DNA of 8,814 bases. Origin: Verrucomicrobiota bacterium (lineage in GTDB: Bacteria; Verrucomicrobiota; Verrucomicrobiia; Opitutales; Opitutaceae). The stretch is taken from assembly GCA_023386835.1 (NCBI GenBank), contig JAEWIY010000055.1, forward strand, positions 1-8,814, read 5' to 3'. A program made the translations under genes and the position numbers. The notes below the pieces were generated by a model that saw nothing but the letters and a program-made list of their open reading frames with translations, was not told the DNA's origin and ran no database searches. Below are positions 1 to 5,806 of the stretch, piece after piece; the stretch's first letter is position 1; each line of letters opens with the position of its first letter.

Positions 1-162
1 CTCTTCCGGTGACGGCGCACCTGGTCGCCGGGCCCTTTTCAGGCTCGAAAGCCTGGCACGCCGTCGGCCGTTGCTTACCACCCCTGGGTCTGGGCCTTTG
101 CGCCAGACGATGATGAACGTCGGTCCCCCCTCTCGAGAGACCGCTTAACCCAATCCTGAGCC
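1..162. other. Upstream edge, no gene supported
   Basis: I see no convincing coding frame here. The + frames give only short low-complexity translations and no family I recognise. The one clear structure is a 6-bp hairpin at 40-55 (CAGGCT, loop CGAA, AGCCTG), which could be the end of a transcript arriving from the left. No good promoter or Shine-Dalgarno sequence is visible before the cupin start at 163. Confidence 0.4.
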
Positions 163-522
163 ATGTCTGCTATTCGCCAAAACTCCGCCGGCTCTGCTGC
201 CTCGGCGGACTGGGTCGTCAATAAGACGGCCATCCACGACGGTGACCTCGCGGGCGCCGTTTTTCTAGTTGGTCCGCAAGCCGTCCAAGAAATCGAGCCA
301 AAGCCGACGGAACAGCTGTTCTATGTGGCCTCTGGCACCGTCACCGTCACGAGTGGTGACGTGAACACGATGCTGGCTGAAGACAAAGTCATGAGGCTAC
401 CGCGTGATCACGCAGCCACGGTGCGGAACCACAGCGAGTCGCCGGCCAAGCTGTTGCTGTTGGAACTGCCGCCACCCCGGATTGAATACATGCCGGTGGA
501 GCGCGTGCTCGAAGCGGTTTGA
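163..522 (+). CDS. Small single-domain cupin protein
   Basis: A 119-residue protein built almost entirely of one cupin beta-barrel. The centre reads PTEQLFYVASGTVTV (about 48-62), matching the strand-turn-strand of cupin motif 1 with its conserved glycine at 58. Motif 2 is recognisable as VMRLPRDHAATVRNH (76-90), with P80, H83 and N89. The two histidines normally found in motif 1 (HxH ahead of the glutamate) are absent: the segment EIEPKPTE has Glu, Ile and Pro at those places, leaving only E50 and H83 as possible ligands. Metal binding is therefore doubtful, and a sensor or sugar-binding role is as likely as catalysis. The ATG at 163 fits the domain length, but no Shine-Dalgarno sequence precedes it. 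It is followed by tandem hairpins, so it is probably transcribed alone. The substrate is unknown. Confidence 0.8.
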   Translation: MSAIRQNSAGSAASADWVVNKTAIHDGDLAGAVFLVGPQAVQEIEPKPTEQLFYVASGTVTVTSGDVNTMLAEDKVMRLPRDHAATVRNHSESPAKLLLLELPPPRIEYMPVERVLEAV

Positions 523-537
523 GGCGCGAGCCATCCT

Positions 538-587
538 CCGCCCGGCGTGACCTGTCACCGCCGGGCGGAAGTCGCCGGAGCGACTTC
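538..587 (+). terminator. Tandem hairpins after the cupin gene
   Basis: Two strong hairpins lie back to back, 16 nt after the cupin stop. The first pairs 538-551 (CCGCCCGGCGTGAC) with 554-568 through 14 bp with one bulged C; the real loop must open a little. The second, 568-587, is a perfect 8-bp stem (GAAGTCGC / GCGACTTC) with loop CGGA. There is no T-run after either, so a classical intrinsic terminator is not proven. They could also protect the 3' end or be a REP-like repeat. Confidence 0.55.
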
Positions 588-611
588 ACCGTCTGCCAGC
601 GCGCCGTGCGC

Positions 612-625
612 GACACACCGGTGTC
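612..625. promoter_or_regulatory. Small dyad upstream of the DUF1593 gene
   Basis: GACAC-ACCG-GTGTC is a perfect inverted repeat, and its core ACACCGGTGT is also self-complementary. It lies about 43 nt before the GTG start at 668, where a regulator could bind. No regulator gene is adjacent, and I see no convincing -35/-10 pair, so this is only a candidate. Confidence 0.25.
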
Positions 626-667
626 TGTACTGGCGTTAACCTCGAGGGGGCGTACGTTCGAAGCTCC

Positions 668-2106
668 GTGAGACCCCGCCCTCTCGCTCTCCTCATTGCT
701 CTGGCGTTCACGTTTATTCTTCTCCCCAGCCGGGCGGCCGAGGAGCCGGTTCGGGCGCGGGTTTTTGTCCTGACCGACATTGAGAATGAGCCGGATGATG
801 CGATGTCGCTGGTCCGGTTTTTGGTTTACGCGAACCATTTCGACGTGGAAGGGCTCGTTGCCACGACATCCATCCACCAACCGAAACGGGTCGCACCAGA
901 ACGCATTCGACGGATCGTCGAGGCGTATGGAAAAGTTCGCGACAACCTCGAGAAACACGAAACTGGATTCCCGACAGCTCAAGCGCTGCTCGACGTGCTC
1001 AGTGAAGGCTTGGCGGTTTACGGACTCGAGGGCGTAGGCGAAGGCCGGGACTCGCCCGGCTCGGAACGTCTGATCGCCGCGGTCGATCGCGCCGATCCGC
1101 GGCCGTTGTGGGTGCCGGTGTGGGGCGGACCCAGTGTGCTGGCCCAGGCCTTGTGGAAAGTGCGGGCGACGCGCTCCGCGGAAGAGCTGGCAGCGTTTCT
1201 GGCAAAGCTTCGCGTCTACGCGATCTCGGATCAGGATGACAGCGGTCCGTGGCTGCGTCGCGAGTTTCCGGGCCTCTTCTACATCGTCAGTCCCGGCTTT
1301 AACGAAGGCGGCGGGTACCATCATGCGACGTGGAGCGGGATCAGCGGGGACTACTTCCATGGTCGCTTCGCCGGCGCCGAATACCTTCTGGTCACCAACG
1401 AGTGGCTGGACCACCAGATTCGCCGCAAGGGGCCGCTAGGGGCTGAGTATCCCCATTGGGAGTACCTGATGGAGGGAGACACGCCCTCCTTTCTCCACTT
1501 GGTCCGCAATGGCCTCAGCGCTCCGGAGCACCCAAACTGGGGCGGATGGGGCGGACGCTACGAATTGTACACACCCAAGGCTGAAAAATGGCACCTTTCG
1601 CCAGAGACGCGGCCGATCTGGACGGATGCGGAAGATGAAGTACAGGGCGCTGATGGTCACTGGCACACGGACAATCACGCCACCGTCTGGCGCTGGCGGC
1701 GCGACTTTCAGCACGATTTTGCCGCGCGGATGGATTGGACGATCAAACCGTACGCCGAGGCGAACCATCCGCCGGTTCCACGACTCGGTCACGCAAGCCG
1801 CCTGGTGGCGAAACCCGGCGAACGAGTGGAGTTGAACGCCGAGGGATCCACCGATCCGGACGGCGACGCGCTTTCGTATCACTGGTTCTACTACAACGAG
1901 GCCGGCACGTTTCCGCTCTCGAGCGCGCGCTCCGGGCAGCCGCTCGAGATCCAGGCTTTTGACCAGCCCAAGGCGTGGTTCACGGTGCCGACTCCCGGGT
2001 CATGCCGCCTGGAGAAGGAGATATGCACATCATCCTGGCGGTGACCGATCATGGTTCACCCCGGCTGACGCGCTACCAGCGCGTCATCGTGACGGTGAAA
2101 CGATGA
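668..2106 (+). pseudogene. Secreted DUF1593/Sde182-type protein, frameshifted near C-terminus
   Basis: Starts at GTG 668 with a clear signal peptide (residues 1-23: basic MRPRP, a hydrophobic stretch, then SRA before AEE), so the product is exported. The body matches the DUF1593 family, whose first domain has a nucleoside-hydrolase-like fold (Sde182, described as cellulose-binding). Its signatures are TDIENEPDDAMS (36-47, the acidic metal/ribose-site motif), VWGGPSVLAQAL (151-162), the SDQDDSG region (187-193) and HTDNHATVWRW (333-343). A PKD/Ig-like C-terminal domain begins near 380 (EGSTDPDGDALSYHW). In the starting frame translation stops at 2044 after a nonsense tail (CRLEKEICTSSWR). The expected family ending, MPPGEGDMHIIL then VTDHGSPRLTRYQRVIVTVKR, is encoded from 2002 to the stop at 2104-2106 in the next frame. 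One missing base near 1994-2002 explains this. Corrected length is about 479 residues against 458 as read. Whether it is a true mutation or a sequencing error cannot be decided here. Confidence 0.85.
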
Positions 2107-2119
2107 TCATGTAGCCGAC

Positions 2120-2145
2120 CACCGGCGGTGCGTTGGCCGCTGGTG
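2120..2145. terminator. Shared hairpin between convergent genes
   Basis: CACCGGCGG (2120-2128) pairs with CCGCTGGTG (2137-2145) through 9 bp including one G-T wobble, with an 8-nt loop. It fills the 52-nt gap between the end of the DUF1593 gene (2106) and the end of the PLP enzyme gene (2159), so it could stop transcription from both sides. No T-run flanks it on either strand. Confidence 0.45.
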
Positions 2146-2158
2146 CGTGCGCGGGGCG

Positions 2159-3424
2159 TCAATCACGCAGCGCCTGGTCGAGGTCGTTCGTCAGATCCTC
2201 CACCGCTTCGATTCCCGCCGAAAGTCGAATCAGGCCGTCGGAAATGCCGGCTTGGGCGCGCGCTTCCGGAGTCATGCCACGATGGCTGGACCGTGCCGGA
2301 CGGGAGGCGAGCGTTTCGGTCCCACCGAGGCTGACCGCGTGCACGATGAGCTTCAGCCGATCGAGGAAGCGGCTGGCGGCAGCTTCACCGCCTTTCAGTT
2401 CGAAAGACAGCAAACCACCGCCGTGCGACATCTGACGACGTGCCAGGTCCGCCTGCGGGTGGCTGGCGAGCCCCGGGTAGTGCACCTTGGAGACTTCGGG
2501 CCGCTGCCGCAGCCACTCCGCGAGAGCCGCACCATTGCGGTTGTGGGCCTCCATCCGCAGCGCGAGCGTCTTCAACCCACGGAGGACCAGCGCCGCTTCG
2601 GACGCGTTGGCCGTGCCACCCAGGTTTTTGTGGAAGGTCCGATGGGCCGTATCCAGCGCTTCACGACGTATGACAACGCCGCCGATCAGGTCGGAGTGGC
2701 CGTTGAGGTACTTCGTGGTCGAGTGGATCACCCAGTCGGCGCCAAATGCGAACGGCCGTTGGTTGAACGGTGTGGCCACCGTGTTGTCGACAATCACCGG
2801 GGCGCCGTTTGCGTGGGCACGCTCGACTGTCTGCGCAAGGTCGATGAGCCGCATCAACGGATTCGAGGGCGTTTCGATCAGCACCGCACCCGCGCCTCCG
2901 ACGGCGGCCAACCACGCTTCCGGCTGAGTGGAATCGACGATCTCCAGCGGCAGACGGTAGACCGTCGACAGGATCCGGAGCAGCTCAAAGCTGCCGCCGT
3001 AGATATCGTGGTGCGTGACGAGAGGCCCGCTCCGTTCGTGCAGCGCACAGGTGACTGCAGTCAGTAACGCGGCATTGCCGGAACTCGTCACCAGAGCTCC
3101 TCGGCCGCCTTCGAGATCGGCCAAGGCGTTCGCGAGCGTCTCGACGGTCGGATTGCCGAATCGCGAATACGCGTATCCGGCCCGCTGGCCGGAGAAGATC
3201 GCCTCCGCTTCCGCCGAGTCGCCGAGGTCGAAAATGGCGCTCTGCACGATCGGCGGCTGTACCGGCCGATTCCCTGGAGCCCGGGCCAACGAACCGGCCC
3301 GCGCGCTCCGGGTAGCGAACTGGTGCGCACCCGGAGCGTCAGGGGTGGGTCGTGGCAGAAAGGGTTCTTCCTTTGCCTCGGTCGAGCTCCCGCGATCCGC
3401 ACTCCCACCAGGTTGCTGCTTCAT
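2159..3424 (-). CDS. PLP-dependent trans-sulfuration (Cys/Met metabolism) enzyme
   Basis: A 421-residue fold-type I PLP enzyme of the cystathionine gamma-synthase / cystathionine lyase / methionine gamma-lyase family. Visible marks are YSRFGNPT (86-93, which contacts the phosphate and substrate of the neighbouring subunit), SSGNAA (114-119, usually SSGMAA), ETPSNP (184-189), VDNT with D213 under the PLP ring, and STTKYLNGHSD (235-245) with K238 as the Schiff-base lysine. SLGGTETLASRP followed by RLSAGIEAVEDL closes the protein in the usual way. Family members handle cysteine, homocysteine, cystathionine or methionine in the cytoplasm; the exact substrate cannot be read from sequence. About 35 residues precede the conserved start (HQFATRSARAG), somewhat longer than usual, but no internal Met offers an alternative start. 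It follows marR by 86 nt, and an inverted repeat lies against its start codon, so control by that MarR protein is likely. It ends facing the DUF1593 gene. Confidence 0.92.
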   Translation of the reverse strand: MKQQPGGSADRGSSTEAKEEPFLPRPTPDAPGAHQFATRSARAGSLARAPGNRPVQPPIVQSAIFDLGDSAEAEAIFSGQRAGYAYSRFGNPTVETLANALADLEGGRGALVTSSGNAALLTAVTCALHERSGPLVTHHDIYGGSFELLRILSTVYRLPLEIVDSTQPEAWLAAVGGAGAVLIETPSNPLMRLIDLAQTVERAHANGAPVIVDNTVATPFNQRPFAFGADWVIHSTTKYLNGHSDLIGGVVIRREALDTAHRTFHKNLGGTANASEAALVLRGLKTLALRMEAHNRNGAALAEWLRQRPEVSKVHYPGLASHPQADLARRQMSHGGGLLSFELKGGEAAASRFLDRLKLIVHAVSLGGTETLASRPARSSHRGMTPEARAQAGISDGLIRLSAGIEAVEDLTNDLDQALRD

Positions 3425-3425
3425 C

Positions 3426-3442
3426 CTATCGTGTTACGATAG
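3426..3442. promoter_or_regulatory. Perfect 7-3-7 palindrome, probable MarR operator
   Basis: CTATCGT-GTT-ACGATAG is a perfect inverted repeat one base upstream of the PLP enzyme ATG. A possible weak promoter reads on the - strand: TTGCCG (3459-3454), 17 nt, then TAACAC (3436-3431). That would put the operator over the -10 element and the start of transcription almost on the ATG, giving a leaderless message. The core ATCG-N5-CGAT recurs upstream of marR at 4041-4053. Dyads of this size are typical of MarR-family binding sites; the pairing with this regulator is inference. Confidence 0.6.
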
Positions 3443-3462
3443 AAATGGGCACGCGGCAAGCC

Positions 3463-3480
3463 GGGACCGCTTCAGGTCCC
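3463..3480 (-). terminator. Hairpin between marR and the PLP enzyme gene
   Basis: GGGACC (3463-3468) and GGTCCC (3475-3480) form a perfect 6-bp stem with a 6-nt loop, 30 nt after the marR stop. There is no T-run, so it may only weaken read-through from marR into the PLP gene. Confidence 0.35.
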
Positions 3481-3510
3481 TGCCAGAGAGCAATCCGCCA
3501 ATTCGCGGTT

Positions 3511-3987
3511 TCAGTCGTCCCAAGCGGAGGGCTTCTTGGTCGTCCGATTGGCGCCGCGGGTCGGTATCTGGGCGGCGGCTTGGTGGAGAAGAGTAGCCAG
3601 ACGCGGACCGGTCGAACGAAGTTCGTCGCGGTGAATCCGGTACATTTTCTCCAGGAGTTTGAGCCCCTTGCTGGTCAGGGACACCTGCACCCGGCGACGG
3701 TCCTCCTGCGACGGCGACCGCCGAACCAGGCGCATCGATTCCATCCGGTCGATAAGCCCGACTGCGCTGTGGTGGGCGATGCGCAACTGCTCCGCCAATT
3801 CGCCGACCGAGACCCAATTGCGGCCCGGGAATCCCTCGATCGCGAGGAGGCCTTGGTATTGTTGCGGAGTCAGCCCGTATTGCCGGGCAGCGGCTTCGCT
3901 GAAACCAAGGAATTTGCGCAGCGCGTATCGAAACGCGGCCAGTGCTTCATAGTCCTTCTTCGACAGCGCGTCGTGCCGTGACCCCAT
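3511..3987 (-). CDS. MarR-family transcriptional regulator
   Basis: A 158-residue protein of normal MarR length. It has an N-terminal dimerisation helix, the segment YGLTPQQYQGLLAIEG (37-52), then a winged helix-turn-helix at about 59-108: VSVGELAEQLRI, a recognition helix in AHHSAVGLIDRMESMRLV, and the wing SPSQEDRRRVQVSLTSKG with the typical Asp-Arg pair. C-terminal helices (109-140) complete the dimer, followed by a basic, probably disordered tail. The protein binds short palindromes as a dimer and usually represses its own gene and a neighbour until a small ligand or an oxidant releases it. No Cys is present, so a cysteine-based redox switch like that of OhrR is excluded. The ATG at 3987 is supported by GGAAAGG shortly upstream. 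Matching dyads precede both this gene and the PLP enzyme gene, the likely regulon. The ligand is unknown. Confidence 0.92.
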   Translation of the reverse strand: MGSRHDALSKKDYEALAAFRYALRKFLGFSEAAARQYGLTPQQYQGLLAIEGFPGRNWVSVGELAEQLRIAHHSAVGLIDRMESMRLVRRSPSQEDRRRVQVSLTSKGLKLLEKMYRIHRDELRSTGPRLATLLHQAAAQIPTRGANRTTKKPSAWDD

Positions 3988-4015
3988 GCCCTTTCCATGG
4001 GCCGTGTGGCACCAG

Positions 4016-4027
4016 GTGACGAGTCAC
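4016..4027. promoter_or_regulatory. Small dyad upstream of marR
   Basis: GTGAC-GA-GTCAC is a perfect 5-2-5 inverted repeat 28 nt before the marR ATG. It does not share the ATCG/CGAT core of the two candidate MarR sites, so another factor, or nothing, may bind it. Confidence 0.25.
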
Positions 4028-4039
4028 AAAGAAGAGGTG

Positions 4040-4054
4040 CATCGTGATCCGATG
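4040..4054. promoter_or_regulatory. Second candidate MarR operator, upstream of marR
   Basis: CATCG-TGATC-CGATG is a perfect 5-5-5 inverted repeat 52 nt before the marR start. It shares 10 of 13 positions with the palindrome before the PLP enzyme gene: ATCGTG at the left and CGAT at the right are identical with identical spacing. This is the pattern expected for an autoregulated MarR gene. Confidence 0.5.
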
Positions 4055-4057
4055 GAA

Positions 4058-4094
4058 GAGGGCCGCCGGCATCTTGGCGACGCCGGCAGCCCTC
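4058..4094 (-). terminator. Probable terminator of the aldo/keto reductase gene
   Basis: GAGGGCCGCCGGC (4058-4070) pairs with GCCGGCAGCCCTC (4082-4094): 13 positions with one C-A mismatch and an 11-nt loop. It begins 31 nt after the stop codon at 4126-4128. On the - strand the stem is followed by only TT, so the T-run is weak. It would separate the reductase transcript from marR. Confidence 0.6.
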
Positions 4095-4125
4095 GGTCGG
4101 GCGACCGTGCAAACGGTTACCTTCT

Positions 4126-5229
4126 TTAGCGGGCGGGCGGTTCGACGAAATCCAGCGTGATGACGCGTTCGCCGCCGCTCTTGGTGTCGTCATCCGTCTG
4201 GTCGCTACCGTTGCCCCGCCAGGGAAGGACTTGATCGCGATCGGATGGCTCCGGTAGCGCCGGCGCGATATCCTCGGGGGACAAGTAGGTGCTGGAAACC
4301 AGATCCAGCCGACGAAGCTGCGGCCACGAAAGGGACAGGTCGGTCGCTTCGATCGCGTCGTGGAGTTGGTTGACCGACAGCGGTGCGATGAGCAGCGCGG
4401 AGACTGCCGGATTGCTCAGTACCCAACTGTAGGATACCTGCGCCATCGTGGCGCCCAAGTCTTTGGCCACGGACTCGACCGCTGAGCGTACCGCCTGTCC
4501 AGTTGAGTGGCCGTAGCGGAGATACAGGTTTCGGCGCCGTCGTGGATCCTGCAAGGACTGGCAAGCGTGATTCGGCAGCGCCAGGAATCCACCCGCCAGC
4601 GGAGAGCGCGCGATGAAGCCGAGTCGGCCCGCGTTCGGCCCGAGCAGCTGCGGCTCAGATTGCCGGTCCAGCAGCGAGTAGTCCGCCTGGATGGTGCCGA
4701 TCCCTGCCAGCTGTCGGAGCGAGTTCTGTCGGAGGTTCTCGCCGGTCTGCCACGCACCAAAGCTGGAGACCGCGAGATGCCGCACCTTGCCTTGCTCAAC
4801 CAGACGCGTCAGTCCGTGCAGCATGTCTTCCAGTTGGGGCGTGGTTGGCGTCCAGTCGCAGACGAGCAAGTCCAGATAGTCGGTTTTCAACCGCCGCAAT
4901 GAGGCTTCGCAGCAGGTCGCCAGGCTGTCGCTGGGCAGATGCCGATCGGGATTCCAGACCAGACGCGTGGCTAGTATGAGGCTTTCGCGGGGATGTTGAC
5001 GCGAACGCAACCAGTCCCCGATGGAACTCTCCGGCAGGCCGGCCCAGTCCGGAGGTGTGAGTACATCCGGGCAGATTTGGGCGGCTTCCAGAAAGGTGCC
5101 TCCCGCTTCCACGAATTCATCGAGAAGCGTCAGCGCGGTGGAGTGACGGGTGCGCCAGCCGAAGCTCATTGTGCCGAGGCACAGTTCGGAGACGTGCAGC
5201 CCGGTGTGGCCGAGAGGGCGTCGTTTCAT
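4126..5229 (-). CDS. Aldo/keto reductase-family protein lacking the catalytic tetrad
   Basis: A 367-residue (beta/alpha)8-barrel protein. Family marks in order are MKRRPLGHTGLHVSELCLGTMSFG at the start, EASLRRLKTDYLDLL (about 108-122), GKVRHLAVSSFGAWQ (147-161), QADYSLLDRQ (181-190) and ARSPLAGGF (207-215). Every catalytic position is altered: the usual DTAxxY reads EAAQIC (Asp to Glu48, Tyr to Cys53), the lysine of LATK is Arg89, and the His after DYLDL is Asp125. The C-terminal cofactor motif (PGxxxxxQL) reads IAPLSVNQL, without the usual glycine or basic residue, so NADPH binding is doubtful too. I therefore expect no ordinary reductase activity. The tail is acidic and unusual. The ATG at 5229 is chosen because it begins the conserved fold; an in-frame TTG at 5292 overlaps the rnk stop by 4 nt and could be a coupled start. 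Likely co-transcribed with rnk. The partial gene at 8317-8814 is a relative. Confidence 0.8.
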   Translation of the reverse strand: MKRRPLGHTGLHVSELCLGTMSFGWRTRHSTALTLLDEFVEAGGTFLEAAQICPDVLTPPDWAGLPESSIGDWLRSRQHPRESLILATRLVWNPDRHLPSDSLATCCEASLRRLKTDYLDLLVCDWTPTTPQLEDMLHGLTRLVEQGKVRHLAVSSFGAWQTGENLRQNSLRQLAGIGTIQADYSLLDRQSEPQLLGPNAGRLGFIARSPLAGGFLALPNHACQSLQDPRRRRNLYLRYGHSTGQAVRSAVESVAKDLGATMAQVSYSWVLSNPAVSALLIAPLSVNQLHDAIEATDLSLSWPQLRRLDLVSSTYLSPEDIAPALPEPSDRDQVLPWRGNGSDQTDDDTKSGGERVITLDFVEPPAR

Positions 5230-5288
5230 GTTCGAAAGCTTGAGCGCCGACCCTTCGGGGCGCGGCGGCTCTGTTTGGAGGAGGAGCG

Positions 5289-5696
5289 TCAAACGTGGAC
5301 GGGTTCAGCGACAATCGTCTGATCCACAGTCAGGATACGCAGGCGACGAACGCCGCCGGGCGTCTCCCAATCGAGTTCATCACCTTCGGCATAACCGAGC
5401 AGCGCGGTGCCGATGGGGGCGAGGATCGACAGACGGTGCTCGTCCGCGTTGGCCTGTTCAGGCAGAGTGAGCGTGTAGCACTCCACGCTGCCGTCGGTGA
5501 GGTCTTCGAACGTCACGCGCGAGTCCAGGCGGACGACACGTGGCGGCATCTCGTGCGGAGCCAGAATGATGGCGCGCTCAAGTTCCTCCTGCAGGCGCCG
5601 CGCCGTCGGGGGACGGCTTCCATTCCGGAAGGCGGCGAGCAGCAGGCTCAGCCGCTTGTGGTCGTGTGAGGAGATGAAGAGTTTTCGATCGGTCAT
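5289..5696 (-). CDS. rnk: Rnk-like regulator of nucleoside diphosphate kinase, GreA/GreB C-terminal fold
   Basis: A 135-residue protein of essentially the same length as E. coli Rnk (136). A short N-terminal helical part (1-48) carries SSHDHKRL and the RRLQEELERA helix, then LAPHEMPPRVVRLDSRVTF (45-63) leads into a GreA/GreB-type C-terminal domain with LSILAPIGTALLGYAEGDELDW and the PGG turn (89-115). Rnk binds RNA polymerase near the secondary channel but, unlike GreA, lacks the long coiled-coil needed for transcript cleavage. In Escherichia and Pseudomonas it influences nucleoside diphosphate kinase levels. The ATG at 5696 fits the family start, with no clear Shine-Dalgarno sequence. It follows the metallophosphoesterase by 110 nt, a spacer very rich in C on the message strand, and lies 59 nt from the next gene's ATG. 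Confidence 0.9.
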   Translation of the reverse strand: MTDRKLFISSHDHKRLSLLLAAFRNGSRPPTARRLQEELERAIILAPHEMPPRVVRLDSRVTFEDLTDGSVECYTLTLPEQANADEHRLSILAPIGTALLGYAEGDELDWETPGGVRRLRILTVDQTIVAEPVHV

Positions 5697-5737
5697 GAAG
5701 GTGTGATGAATGTTTGGTCGCGCGTGACGCGGCCGGT

Positions 5738-5782
5738 GGATTGTGGGTGGCGAGGGTTGGGGAAGGGGTGGTGGGGAGAACT
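5738..5782 (-). promoter_or_regulatory. C-rich rnk leader, candidate Rho-entry site with opposing G4
   Basis: Read on the - strand, about 45 nt of the rnk leader is almost pure C with T and A and hardly any G, the composition preferred by Rho. The + strand has five G-runs of three or four (5745-5747, 5754-5756, 5759-5762, 5765-5768, 5773-5776) with loops of 6, 2, 2 and 4 nt, fitting the G-quadruplex consensus. The G strand is the template for rnk, so a quadruplex would impede polymerase just before the gene. Confidence 0.5.
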
Positions 5783-5806
5783 CGGAGCAGCAGACGGCGG
5801 GAGGTG

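Noticed and set aside
389..1414. 341-codon open frame on the - strand across the cupin and DUF1593 genes
   Set aside because: Arginine-rich, resembles no family, and lies antisense to a gene with strong family motifs; a GC-rich shadow frame.
1134..1439. 101-codon + strand frame inside the DUF1593 gene
   Set aside because: Alternate frame of a gene with clear motifs; Arg/Ser-rich with no similarity to known proteins.
2012..2025. GGAGAAGGAGATATG, which resembles an excellent ribosome binding site and start
   Set aside because: It encodes the conserved GEGDM of the DUF1593 family ending; only about 27 codons follow, so an independent gene is unlikely.
2147..3067. 306-codon open frame on the + strand inside the PLP enzyme gene
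   Set aside because: Antisense to a clear PLP enzyme with all catalytic motifs; its translation has no recognisable domain.
3352..3981. 209-codon + strand frame opposite marR
   Set aside because: Antisense to a complete winged-helix protein; low-complexity translation.
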